Under the pieces are notes generated by a model. The model made no database searches and had not been told where the DNA came from. It saw nothing but the letters and a program-made list of their open reading frames with translations. From Elusimicrobiota bacterium (GTDB taxonomy: Bacteria; Elusimicrobiota; Elusimicrobia; UBA1565; UBA9628): DNA of 64,000 bases. This document shows positions 41,393 to 49,813 of the stretch, one piece after another; the first letter of the stretch is position 1, and each line of letters begins with the position of its first letter. Where the stretch lies: NCBI GenBank assembly GCA_016212855.1, contig JACRDP010000019.1, positions 1-64,000 of the forward strand. Direction: 5' to 3'. The position numbers were made by a program, and so were the translations under genes.

Positions 41393-43789
41393 TCAAATCG
41401 CTTTGAGGCCCGCCTCGCGGGCCAGGGTCAGAACGGCGGCGGCGCGTACGCCCAGGTCGCGCGACGGCGCGCCAAGGCCCGCGAACCAGGTCAGGGGATT
41501 CCACCAGCGGCGGCGATAGCGAGCCAGGTTCGACTCGGAGTGGTAGAGGTACTCGAAATACGCCGTGCGCCCGCCGATCGAGATCCGGACCAGGGGATTG
41601 TCCGCGGAGGAATGCGCGATGAACTCCACGACCGCGCCCTTCGGCATCGGACCGACGCTCGCGCGCGCGGCGATGATCGCGGCCTTCATCGCGTCCGAGA
41701 GGGCGCCGACGCCGACGATTCCCGCCTCCGCTCCTTCCGGCTCGCCGCGCAATTCGCGCATGAAGGGCTCTTCGCTGGGCTCGCGGCCGAGGAGGTCCTT
41801 GAGCGAATCCATCTCGGGGCGCTCGGAGCCGGTTTCCAGGATCGCCTCGCGATAGCGCGCGCCGACGCGCGGGCTGATCACGCCGTCGGCCTTGAACAGC
41901 GAGTACATGTCGAGCGCGTACACCTTCGACCATAGGTAGCCGTAGTAGCCGGCGCCGTAGCCGCCCATCAAGTGGTCGAAGCTCGACAGGAAGTGGGTGC
42001 CCTCCTGGGTCGGCACGCCCGTCAGACTCTCGTACAACTTGTCGAACGTCGCCGACAGGTCGGCGGGCACGTCGGCGTGCAGAATCAGGTCGCCCATCGC
42101 GAGCGCCACCTGCGCGGCCCACGACACGCCCTCTTGGAAGGTTCGCGCCTTGACCATCTTGGCGATGAGGTCCTCGGGCAAGGGCCGGCCGTCCTTCCAG
42201 TGGCCGGAGAGCTCGTCGAGCACGGGCTTTTCGAAGACGAACTCCTCGAGCATCTGGGACGGGGCCTCGACGAAGTCGAGCGCGGTCGAGGACCCCGACA
42301 TCGAGGCGTAGCGCGCCTTCGTCAACGTCTGGTGCATCAGGTGGCCGAACTCGTGGAAGAAGGTCTCGACGTCGCCGTGCGTGAGCAAGGACGGCTGGCC
42401 GGGAGCGGGCTCGGGGAAATCGGCGACCATCGCCGCCACGGGCTTTTCATAGGTCCCGTCGGGGAGCACGCGGCCGGAGACGAGCGGATAGGCGGCGGGA
42501 TGGCCGTGCTTGCCCTCGCGGGGCTTCAGGTCCAGATAGAAATGACCGAGCGCCGCGCCCGTCTTGGCGTCGGTGATTTCGAAGAGGCGCACGCCGGGCG
42601 CCCAGCGCGGGCCGTCCACAATCTCACGGAAGGTCACGCCCAACGTTTTCTGATAGACGCGCAATGTCCCGTCCACGACGCGCTCCACGGGGAAGTACTG
42701 CCGGACCTCTTCGGTATCGACGCCGTACTTCTCGCCTTTTAAAATACGGCCGAAGTAGGCGCGCTCCCAGGCGAACACCTGCGTCGCGTCTTTCTCGAAG
42801 CGGCGCTTGACTTCGAGCAGCTCCGCGATGTCCTTGCGCGCTCGCTCGACGACGGCGTCCTTGACGCGGTTGAGGAAGGCCAGGGCTTTCTCGGGCGTGC
42901 CGACCATGCGGTCCTTGAGCGCGAACTGCGGATAAGTTTCGTAGCCGAGCAGCTTCGCGATGTCGCGGCGCAGCTCGAGGCCCTCCTTCAGGACCGCCAG
43001 GTTGCGCTCGCCGCCGCGGTTGGTGAACTTGGCCAGCATGACCTTGCGCTGGCCCGCGTCGTCGGCGTAGCGCATGAAGGTCGGCAAAGTGGATTCGTCG
43101 ACCGGAAGGAGGTAGCGGCCCTGCCCGTCGCGCGCGAGCGCGGCGAGATAAGCCTCGGGCAGACCCTTCGTCGAGGCGGGCTCGAGCGCGACGATCTCCT
43201 TCGTCTCGTCGATGTTCCGCGCGAATTCGTTCTGCAGCACGACCAGCTTTTCCTGCATCGCCTTGAGCTTGGCGCGGTCCTCCGGCTTGAGCGCGAAGCC
43301 GTTGTCGCGGTAGCCGCGCAACGTGATCTCGAGAAGTTTCGCGTCGGCGGGGGAAAGCGCCTCTTTCTTCGCCGCGGCCGCCTCCAGCGCCTGATAAATG
43401 TCCTCGCGGTGCGACAGCGACACGGCGTAGGCGCCGACCTCGTTCTCGAGCGCGCGCGCGGCTTCCCGCACGGCCTTGTCGGGCGAGACCGAGCTCATGA
43501 AAATGAGCGGGTAGATCGCGCGCTGCCAGGCCGCGGTCGCCTCCTCGAAGGGCACAATCACCGTGCCGAAGCTCGCCTGGGCCTGCGGCGCCGCCAGTAT
43601 CTTCGCCAGCTCGCCGTCAAGGCGCGCCGTCGCGGCCGCGTAATCGGCGCGCAGGGTCTCCGGGGTCGCCCCGAAGGTAATCGCCGGAAGAGCGGGCGCG
43701 CCGCCGCCCGGCGCCGAGGGGCCGCGAACGACCTGGGCCGAGACGGCGAGCGGCAGCAGCAGCGTTATCAGGAAAGGGGCGGGGTTCAT
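41393..43789 (-). CDS. Exported M3-family oligopeptidase
   Basis: A 798-residue metallopeptidase with a signal peptide (MNPAPFLITLLLPLAVSA), so it is periplasmic or secreted, unlike cytosolic Dcp/OpdA. The zinc site is HEFGHLMH (H479, E480, H483), with the third ligand Glu in SQMLEEF about 25-30 residues later. Typical M3A blocks surround it (ALGHFYLDLKPREGKHGHP; YYGYLWSKVYALDMY). It should cut short peptides, perhaps recycling peptides from envelope proteolysis. A TAGGAT hexamer (43796-43801) ends six bases before the ATG. It stands alone in its transcription unit. Confidence 0.92.
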   Translation of the reverse strand: MNPAPFLITLLLPLAVSAQVVRGPSAPGGGAPALPAITFGATPETLRADYAAATARLDGELAKILAAPQAQASFGTVIVPFEEATAAWQRAIYPLIFMSSVSPDKAVREAARALENEVGAYAVSLSHREDIYQALEAAAAKKEALSPADAKLLEITLRGYRDNGFALKPEDRAKLKAMQEKLVVLQNEFARNIDETKEIVALEPASTKGLPEAYLAALARDGQGRYLLPVDESTLPTFMRYADDAGQRKVMLAKFTNRGGERNLAVLKEGLELRRDIAKLLGYETYPQFALKDRMVGTPEKALAFLNRVKDAVVERARKDIAELLEVKRRFEKDATQVFAWERAYFGRILKGEKYGVDTEEVRQYFPVERVVDGTLRVYQKTLGVTFREIVDGPRWAPGVRLFEITDAKTGAALGHFYLDLKPREGKHGHPAAYPLVSGRVLPDGTYEKPVAAMVADFPEPAPGQPSLLTHGDVETFFHEFGHLMHQTLTKARYASMSGSSTALDFVEAPSQMLEEFVFEKPVLDELSGHWKDGRPLPEDLIAKMVKARTFQEGVSWAAQVALAMGDLILHADVPADLSATFDKLYESLTGVPTQEGTHFLSSFDHLMGGYGAGYYGYLWSKVYALDMYSLFKADGVISPRVGARYREAILETGSERPEMDSLKDLLGREPSEEPFMRELRGEPEGAEAGIVGVGALSDAMKAAIIAARASVGPMPKGAVVEFIAHSSADNPLVRISIGGRTAYFEYLYHSESNLARYRRRWWNPLTWFAGLGAPSRDLGVRAAAVLTLAREAGLKAI

Positions 43790-43795
43790 GAGCCC

Positions 43796-43801
43796 ATCCT
43801 A
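43796..43801 (-). promoter_or_regulatory. -10-like element of the M3 peptidase gene (leaderless)
   Basis: TAGGAT on the minus strand ends six bases before the ATG at 43789. A TATAGG offset by three bases is an alternative reading. Confidence 0.35.
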
Positions 43802-43871
43802 TAAAGAGGACGGACGCGCGGGATGAGCCGGAGGGCCTAAAAGCTCGAGGTCAAAGGACCCCCAATTTAGA

Positions 43872-43877
43872 TATGAT
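43872..43877 (+). promoter_or_regulatory. -10 element that moves the AI-2E transporter start to 43885
   Basis: TATGAT contains the upstream candidate ATG (43873) and ends seven bases before the ATG at 43885. Transcription would start at or near 43885, so the four-residue longer version is unlikely. Confidence 0.5.
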
Positions 43878-43884
43878 CCCCGGC

Positions 43885-44865
43885 ATGAGCTTGCCGATTT
43901 CCGGACCGCGCAAAGCCTCCTACGCGCTCTTCGTCCTCGCCTTGATCGGCGTCGCCCGCTTCGGCCTCGGCGCCTGCGTCCTGGCGGCACTCGTCTCCTA
44001 CATGATGATGGACCTGACCGAGCGGCGCATGCGCGACCGCGGCGCTCGGCCGCGGCTGGCGCGCCTGGCGGCGCTGGCGGTGTTCGCGATCCTCGCGACC
44101 GCGCTGACCTGGATCTTCGTCGCGTTCGTGCGCGTCGGCGTCGCGCGGCTGCCGGTGCTGCTCGACACCGTCCTGCCGCGCCTCACCTTCCTCAACGACC
44201 TCTTCGGCCCCGACATCACGGTCGACAACGCCCGGGAGCTGCGGGACCTCGTGGTCGCCTCGGCGAAGGACAACTTCTCGTCGGTCACCAAGACGAGCGG
44301 GCTGCTCACGCGCGGTTTCTTCCAGGTGGTCGTCGGCATGTTCGTCGCCGCGATGCGCTTCCTCTCGCCGGCCGGCGAGGAAGGCGACTCGAATCTCTTC
44401 GAGGCCCTGCGCGGCGAGTGCTCCGCGCGCACGACCCTGTTCGTGCGCAGCTTCGAGAAGGTCGTCGGCGCCCAGGTCGCGATCTCCACCATCAACGCGC
44501 TCCTGACGGCGATCTTCCTGCACGCGATGGGCTTTCCGTTCAAGACCTTCCTGATCCTCACCGCGTTCGTCTGCGGCATGGTGCCCATCGTCGGCAACGT
44601 GATCAGCAACGCCGCGATCGTGACGGCGGGGCTGACGGTCTCGGTCCAGCTGGCGACGATCGGGCTGATCTACCTCGTCGTCATCCACAAGCTCGAGTAC
44701 CTGCTCAACAGCCGCATCATCGGCGGCTCCATCGACACGCCGATGTGGATGACCTTGCTTGGTTTGGTGGTGGGAGAAGCGATGATGGGCGTGCCCGGCG
44801 TGCTGCTCGCACCCGCCCTGATCCACTACGCGCGCGAAGAGCTGCGCGCGATTCCTGCGCGATAA
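43885..44865 (+). CDS. AI-2E/PerM-family membrane transporter
   Basis: 326 residues with about seven or eight membrane segments and a central soluble loop (about 100-150), matching the AI-2E transporter (PF01594/PerM) family. Late signatures are FVCGMVPIVGNVISNAAIV, the KLEYLLNSRIIGGSI segment and a closing GVPGVLLAPALIHYARE. Some members are tied to quorum-signal export (TqsA), others to sodium/proton antiport or unknown roles, so the substrate is open. It is a single-gene unit converging on the GH57 gene, with a strong hairpin (44889-44909) between the two. Confidence 0.85.
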   Translation: MSLPISGPRKASYALFVLALIGVARFGLGACVLAALVSYMMMDLTERRMRDRGARPRLARLAALAVFAILATALTWIFVAFVRVGVARLPVLLDTVLPRLTFLNDLFGPDITVDNARELRDLVVASAKDNFSSVTKTSGLLTRGFFQVVVGMFVAAMRFLSPAGEEGDSNLFEALRGECSARTTLFVRSFEKVVGAQVAISTINALLTAIFLHAMGFPFKTFLILTAFVCGMVPIVGNVISNAAIVTAGLTVSVQLATIGLIYLVVIHKLEYLLNSRIIGGSIDTPMWMTLLGLVVGEAMMGVPGVLLAPALIHYAREELRAIPAR

Positions 44866-44888
44866 CGGATTTCCGCGGCTTCGCGCGT

Positions 44889-44909
44889 GCCGGGCGTCGC
44901 GCGCCCGGC
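44889..44909. terminator. GC hairpin between convergent genes
   Basis: GCCGGGCG-TCGCG-CGCCCGGC forms an 8-bp perfect stem in the 47-base gap between two convergent stops. It has no T-run on either side, so it may work as a weak bidirectional stop or need Rho. Confidence 0.4.
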
Positions 44910-44912
44910 CGC

Positions 44913-47207
44913 TTAAGGCCTGAGCCGCATCAGCTCGGCCAGACGCGCCGCGTGCGGAGCGTCCTTGCGGGACTTCAGCCACCGGAACACGCGCACCTGA
45001 GCGGCCGCGCGCCAATCGCCGATGCCGGCGGCGTTCGCGGCCTCCGCGGCCTCGAGGAGCTCGGCGGCGGCGTGCTCCGCCGCGCCGTTCTCGAGGCCCG
45101 CGAGCAGGCGCTCGACGCCGCGCGCGAACGGCTCCTCGGCCCGCGCGGAGGGTGCCACGACGCCCGCGGCCTTGGCCCGCGCGACGACGGACTTGATCTC
45201 GTCCAGCGCGCCGAAGGAGTCCTCCGCGAAGCGGCGCGCGGCGTCGGCCAGCGCGTGCGCCAGCGAGGACGTCGTCTCCTCGTCGAGCCCCGGCGGCAGG
45301 GGAAGATCGAGGCCGCGGAACTGCTCCGCGAGCGCCAGCGCGTCCTCGAACTGATCGCGGCCCGCGCTTTCCCAGCGCGCCAGCCGGCGCTTGAGCACCT
45401 TCGTGAGCACCTTCTCGCGTTCGTCCGGGCGCAGGTCGCGCAGCAGGAACAGGCGTCCCGGCGGAAGCGCGCCGGCGTCGCCGCTGCCGGCGGCGCTGTG
45501 GAGCAGGCTTTCGAAGCGGTCTTCAGGCAGGTCGCCGGCGCAGACGAACGCCTGCACCTTCTGCCCCGGAAGCACGGCCGCGAAGAAGGTCCGCGTCCAG
45601 CGCGCGCCCGTGCAGCCGTCGTAAAATTCGGCGCGTCCGGCGGCCACGGTGACGCCGCCCTCGACGCGGCGCGTGAAGCGCTGCGAGTCGGCGCGATGGT
45701 GGTGGACGGCGGCCGGCGGCTGGTCCTCGAACAGCGAGGACACGGCGTAATGCGCGGCGACGTGGTCGGGCGTCACGATCTGAGGCTTGACCAGGCGCGG
45801 CCAAACGCCGGTCTCGTCCTTGAGCGCCGCGACGAAAGCGGGCTCGTGATCCTCGCCGAGAGCGCGCGCGAGCTCGAGGGCGCGGGCGGCGTACAGCAGA
45901 ACCTGCACCGGCTCGATGCGCGACAGCGAGTCGAAAAACCAGCCGCAGCTCGTGAACATCATCAGCGAGTGCCGCTGAAGCTCGAGCAAGGTCAGCGCCC
46001 GCGTCCGCGAGTCGCCGTCCTCGGCGCCGGGCGCGTGGCGCGACAGGAAGGCGGCGACGTTCGCCTCGGAGCGGTCGAGCACCACGGAGATGTACGCGTC
46101 GCGGGCGGCCCAGGGCTCGGCGAGCAGCCCCGCCGCTTCCTTTTCATACAGCGCGGCGAGCTTGTCGCGCAGGCTTTCGAGAGCCGCGCGCAGCGGCGCC
46201 CGCCACTCCACGCTCCCGTCCCCGACCGCGCCGCAGCCGCAGGCCGAGCGCCAGCGTTCGACGCCGTGCGCGCAGCTCCAGGAGGTGCCCCCGGGACGCA
46301 GGCGGACCTCGTGCTTCGGGGGGTGCCGGGCCAGATACCAGCCGAGGTTGACCGGTTCGACGCCCTTTTCGGGCAGGGCATAGCGCAGGTAGTGCGCCAG
46401 CCCCATCTCCGCGAAAGACTCATGGTGGCCGTAGGACTCGCCGTCCGTCGCGAGCAGGGCGAGATCGTCGGCGCGCGCGGCCGTGCGCCCGGCGAAGGCG
46501 CGGCTGTCGCTCATCGCCCGCTCGAAGGCGACCGCCCGCGACAAAGGGCCGTCGTAGAAGAATACGGCCAAACGCCGGGCCCCGGCCGTCCACAGATAAG
46601 GCGTCCCGGGCTTGAGGGCGTCGGCCGCGTTCTTCCAGACGCCGCCGGCCGCCGCGCGCACCGCGTCGGCCTGGTGCGGCTCCAGGATCACGAATTTGAC
46701 GCCCGCGTCCGCGACGTCGGCGAGCGTCTCGGCGTCGGCCGCGCACTCCGGCAGCCAGAGGCCCTCGGCCTCGCGGCCGAACCTCTTTTTGAAATCGGCC
46801 AAGCCCCAGCGCAGCTCGGTCGCGCGATCGCGGGGGGAGGCCAGCGGCAGGATCGCATGATGAAAAGCCTGCGCCAGCGCGTTGCCGTGCCCGCCCAGGC
46901 GCCGCGCGCCGGCGCGGTCCGCCTCGATGAGGCGGGCATAGGCGTGCGGGTGGGCCTTTTCGAGCCAGGCGAGCAAGGTCGGACCGAAGTTGAACGACAG
47001 CCACTCGTAGTTGTCGACGATGTCGGCGATGCGCCCCTCGCCGTCGACGACCCGCGCTTCGCCGTTGGGGACGTAGCACTCGCGCGCGATGCGCGCGTTC
47101 CAGTCGTGGTCGCGGCCCGCGGAGGGCTGACGCTCGACGACGCCGGTCCACGGGTTCTCTCGGGGTGGCTGGTAAAAATGCCCGTGGATGCAGGCGAAGC
47201 GCTTCAC
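44913..47207 (-). CDS. GH57 glycoside hydrolase, DUF3536 subgroup
   Basis: 764 residues, GTG start. The N-terminus has the GH57 signature IHGHFYQPPRENPWTG. The catalytic nucleophile is probably E154 in GLWLPECA and the acid/base D255 in ATDGESYGHH. The C-terminal half (about 300-764) is the long helical DUF3536 region. Family members act on alpha-glucans (amylase, branching-enzyme or related activities), and there is no signal peptide, so a role in cytoplasmic glycogen-type metabolism is likely. TAAAAT (47214-47219) ends six bases before the GTG; the same bases also include AAGGAC, too close for a Shine-Dalgarno. The divergent cyclase starts 28 bases away. Confidence 0.88.
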   Translation of the reverse strand: MKRFACIHGHFYQPPRENPWTGVVERQPSAGRDHDWNARIARECYVPNGEARVVDGEGRIADIVDNYEWLSFNFGPTLLAWLEKAHPHAYARLIEADRAGARRLGGHGNALAQAFHHAILPLASPRDRATELRWGLADFKKRFGREAEGLWLPECAADAETLADVADAGVKFVILEPHQADAVRAAAGGVWKNAADALKPGTPYLWTAGARRLAVFFYDGPLSRAVAFERAMSDSRAFAGRTAARADDLALLATDGESYGHHESFAEMGLAHYLRYALPEKGVEPVNLGWYLARHPPKHEVRLRPGGTSWSCAHGVERWRSACGCGAVGDGSVEWRAPLRAALESLRDKLAALYEKEAAGLLAEPWAARDAYISVVLDRSEANVAAFLSRHAPGAEDGDSRTRALTLLELQRHSLMMFTSCGWFFDSLSRIEPVQVLLYAARALELARALGEDHEPAFVAALKDETGVWPRLVKPQIVTPDHVAAHYAVSSLFEDQPPAAVHHHRADSQRFTRRVEGGVTVAAGRAEFYDGCTGARWTRTFFAAVLPGQKVQAFVCAGDLPEDRFESLLHSAAGSGDAGALPPGRLFLLRDLRPDEREKVLTKVLKRRLARWESAGRDQFEDALALAEQFRGLDLPLPPGLDEETTSSLAHALADAARRFAEDSFGALDEIKSVVARAKAAGVVAPSARAEEPFARGVERLLAGLENGAAEHAAAELLEAAEAANAAGIGDWRAAAQVRVFRWLKSRKDAPHAARLAELMRLRP

Positions 47208-47213
47208 GTCCTT

Positions 47214-47229
47214 ATTTTACTTATATAAT
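47214..47229. promoter_or_regulatory. Back-to-back -10 elements of the GH57 and cyclase genes
   Basis: Minus-strand TAAAAT (47214-47219) serves the GTG at 47207, and plus-strand TATAAT (47224-47229) serves the GTG at 47236. Each ends six bases before its start codon. Only 28 bases separate the two genes, so each -35 region lies in the other gene's coding sequence. Confidence 0.55.
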
Positions 47230-47235
47230 CCGCGG

Positions 47236-49047
47236 GTGAACCCGGTCAGTCTCGAGAAAACGTTTCGCCTGGCTTCGCCGCCCGCCGAGCTGTGGCCCCT
47301 CGTGTCCAATACCGACCGGCTCAATCGCGCTCTCGGCCTGCCGCCGACAACGTCCGCCGGCGCCGATCCGAAGGACTACTCCCAGCAGATCACCGCGTGC
47401 TTCCTCGGGCTGCCGCTGCGCTGGAAGGAGGCGCCGTTCGATTATGTGGACTCGCGCGCCTACGAGGTGATCCGCGATTTCCACACCGGGCCGTTCACGC
47501 GCTTCCAGGGCGGCCTGCGCATGCGCGCCGCCGAAGGGGGGACGGAGGCGACATTGTACGGCTCATTCACGCCGCGCTGGGCGTTCACCCGCCCGCTCGT
47601 GCGCGCCTTCGCCGCCAAGGCGATGAGCGAGATGAAGGTCCTCTACGGGCGCATAGACGATTCGATTCAGAAGCTCGGTTCGTTTCCGGCGCCGCCGCGC
47701 ACGGTGACGCCCGTCGACGAGGAGCAGTACGCCGCGCGCGTGGAGGCCCTGCGCGGCCAGCGCGCGAGCAAGCCCGCCGCCGACCGTCTCATCGCCCACA
47801 TCAAGGACTCCTCGGACGACGAATTGCGCGGCATGCGCCCGTTCGAGCTCGCCGACCGCTGGGGCCTGGCCCGGACGGCCGCGCTCGGCGCCTGCCTGCA
47901 CGCGACCAAGGTCGGGCTGCTCGACCTGAAATGGGAGGTGCTGTGCCCCAACTGCGCGGCGCCCAAGGAATCGCTGGGCAAGCTCTCCGAGCTCAAAAGC
48001 GTCGGGCACTGCGGCTCGTGCGAGATCGACTACGGCGTGGACCTCGGCAGCTCGGTCGAGCTGCGCTTCTCGGTGCACCCGAGCGTGCGCGAGGCCAAGG
48101 GCGCGGTGTTCTGCGCCGGCAGCCCGGTCCACTCGCGCCACGCGGTCGCGCAGCTGCGCCTCGACGGCGGGGCGGTGCGCACGGTCGAGCTCGACCTCGC
48201 CTCGCATTCCTACACGGTCCGCTTCCTGCAGATGAAGCGCACGGTGCGCCTGCGCCCCTCGGTGGACGGGCCCGCGACCGTCTCCATCGACCTCGCGCAC
48301 GCCGCCGACGGCGACGAGCTTCCCTTCAAGCCCGGCGTCGTGAAGGTCGTCTTCCAGCCCGCGCTCGAGCCCGCGCTCGTGCGCATCGAGAAGGAAAGCT
48401 GGAAGGACGCCGCCGCTTCGGCCTCGCTCGTCACGATGATGCAGGAATTCCGGGATCTCTTTTCGTCCGAAGTACTCGCGCCCGGCGTCGAGATCGGAAT
48501 CAAGAACCTGGCTCTCCTTTTCACCGATCTCAAGGGCTCGACCGCGATGTACGAGAAAGTCGGCGACGCCACGGCCTACGGCGTCGTGCGCGACCATTTC
48601 GAGTGGCTCACGGTCCTCATCGCCGCGCGGGGCGGCGCGGTGGTCAAGACCATCGGCGACGCCGTGATGGCGGTGTTCCCGTCGGGAGCGGGGGCCCTCG
48701 AGGCGGCCCTCGATATGCAGGAGCGCATCGCCGAGCTGGACGCGAAGCTCGCTCCGCGCCCTCCCGTGCAGCTCAAGATCGGCGTGCACCAAGGCCCCTC
48801 GATCGCGATCAACGCGGGGGGAAACCTCGACTATTTCGGGACCATGGTCAACGTGTCCGCGCGCGTACAAAACGAAAGCGCCGGCGGCGATATCGTCGTC
48901 ACCAAGGCCATCAGCGAAGACCCGGCCTGCAAGGCGATCATCAAGCGCCGCCAGGCCTCCGGCGAACATTTCACGATCCCGCTCAAGGGTCTGTCGGGGC
49001 AGTTCGACCTATGGCGCTTGACGCCCCGCCCCTCCATTAATAAGTAG
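47236..49047 (+). CDS. Class III nucleotidyl (adenylate) cyclase with SRPBCC-like and zinc-finger regions
   Basis: 603 residues from GTG 47236, set by a TATAAT six bases upstream. An earlier ATG at 47188 would overlap the divergent gene. Residues about 1-150 look like an SRPBCC/START ligand-binding fold. A helical segment and a four-Cys zinc finger follow (LCPNCA ... GHCGSCEIDYG, about 236-270), then beta-rich DUF5939-like sequence. The C-terminal cyclase domain (about 420-595) has metal Asp D431 (FTDLKGST) and D475 (KTIGDAVMAVF), adenine-selecting K471 and the Asp of LDYFGTMVNVSAR, plus the transition-state Asn/Arg in VNVSAR. All the residues expected for cAMP synthesis are present. The N-terminal pocket probably senses a small lipophilic ligand. 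Confidence 0.88.
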   Translation: MNPVSLEKTFRLASPPAELWPLVSNTDRLNRALGLPPTTSAGADPKDYSQQITACFLGLPLRWKEAPFDYVDSRAYEVIRDFHTGPFTRFQGGLRMRAAEGGTEATLYGSFTPRWAFTRPLVRAFAAKAMSEMKVLYGRIDDSIQKLGSFPAPPRTVTPVDEEQYAARVEALRGQRASKPAADRLIAHIKDSSDDELRGMRPFELADRWGLARTAALGACLHATKVGLLDLKWEVLCPNCAAPKESLGKLSELKSVGHCGSCEIDYGVDLGSSVELRFSVHPSVREAKGAVFCAGSPVHSRHAVAQLRLDGGAVRTVELDLASHSYTVRFLQMKRTVRLRPSVDGPATVSIDLAHAADGDELPFKPGVVKVVFQPALEPALVRIEKESWKDAAASASLVTMMQEFRDLFSSEVLAPGVEIGIKNLALLFTDLKGSTAMYEKVGDATAYGVVRDHFEWLTVLIAARGGAVVKTIGDAVMAVFPSGAGALEAALDMQERIAELDAKLAPRPPVQLKIGVHQGPSIAINAGGNLDYFGTMVNVSARVQNESAGGDIVVTKAISEDPACKAIIKRRQASGEHFTIPLKGLSGQFDLWRLTPRPSINK

Positions 49048-49050
49048 AAT
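49045..49050 (+). promoter_or_regulatory. -10 element of the LolA-like/ABC operon (leaderless)
   Basis: TAGAAT ends seven bases before the ATG at 49058 and overlaps the stop region of the preceding cyclase gene. There is no Shine-Dalgarno. Confidence 0.45.
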
Positions 49051-49057
49051 TGCGCCA

Positions 49058-49813
49058 ATGAAGGCGCTCCTGGCTCTGCTCGTCCTGTCCCTTCCCGCCG
49101 CCGCCGCGGAACCCGACCTGCGCGACCTCGTCGACAAGGCCAACAAGGCCCTGCGCGGCGACTCGAGCCACGGCCGTCTGATCATGACCATCGAGACTCC
49201 CGAGTGGAAGCGCTCGCTCGAGATCGAGGGCTGGAACAAAGAACGGACCTTCGCCTTCATCAAAATCCTCTCGCCCGCCAAGGAAAGGGGCAACACGACC
49301 TTGCGGCGCAAGACCGAGATGTGGGTCTACCTGCCCAAGGTCGAGCGCGTGATCAAGATTCCGCCCACGATGATGCACTCGACCTGGCAGGGCTCGGACT
49401 TCACCTACGAGGACATCGTCAAGGCCGACTCCATCGTCAAGGACTACACGCACAAGCTCCTCGGCACCACCAAGGAACCGGGCCGCACGGTGTACCACAT
49501 CGAGGCCACCCCCAAGCCCGACGCCCCCGTCGTCTGGGGCAAGGTGCTGACCGACGTCGCCCTCTACGACGAGGACCAGAGCGTCATCCCGCTCAACGAG
49601 CTCGACTACTCCGAGCGCGGCGAGTTGATTCGCACGATCACCCTCTCCGACATCAAGATCATGAGCGGCCGCCGCGTGCCCTCCCGGCTCGAGTGCGTAC
49701 CGGCGAAGAAAAAAGGCCAGCGCACCGTCCTCCACTATCAGGAGCTCACGTTCGACCTCCCGCTCGATGAGTCGTTCTTCAGCTACCAGCGCCTGCAGAA
49801 GGGGGGGCGCTGA
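49058..49813 (+). CDS. Outer-membrane lipoprotein-sorting-like (LolA-fold) protein
   Basis: 251 residues with a signal peptide (MKALLALLVLSLPAAAA). The mature part carries the conserved segments GRLIMTIETPEWKRSLEIEG, KILSPAKERGNTTLRRK, MWVYLPKVERVIKIPP and GSDFTYEDI, typical of the periplasmic outer-membrane lipoprotein-sorting group (DUF4292/LolA-like fold). It probably ferries a lipid or lipoprotein across the periplasm with the ABC transporter encoded next. The stop overlaps the permease start by one base (TGATG). The operon order (carrier, permease, ATPase, barrel) recurs in many diderms, but its substrate is not established. Confidence 0.85.
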   Translation: MKALLALLVLSLPAAAAEPDLRDLVDKANKALRGDSSHGRLIMTIETPEWKRSLEIEGWNKERTFAFIKILSPAKERGNTTLRRKTEMWVYLPKVERVIKIPPTMMHSTWQGSDFTYEDIVKADSIVKDYTHKLLGTTKEPGRTVYHIEATPKPDAPVVWGKVLTDVALYDEDQSVIPLNELDYSERGELIRTITLSDIKIMSGRRVPSRLECVPAKKKGQRTVLHYQELTFDLPLDESFFSYQRLQKGGR

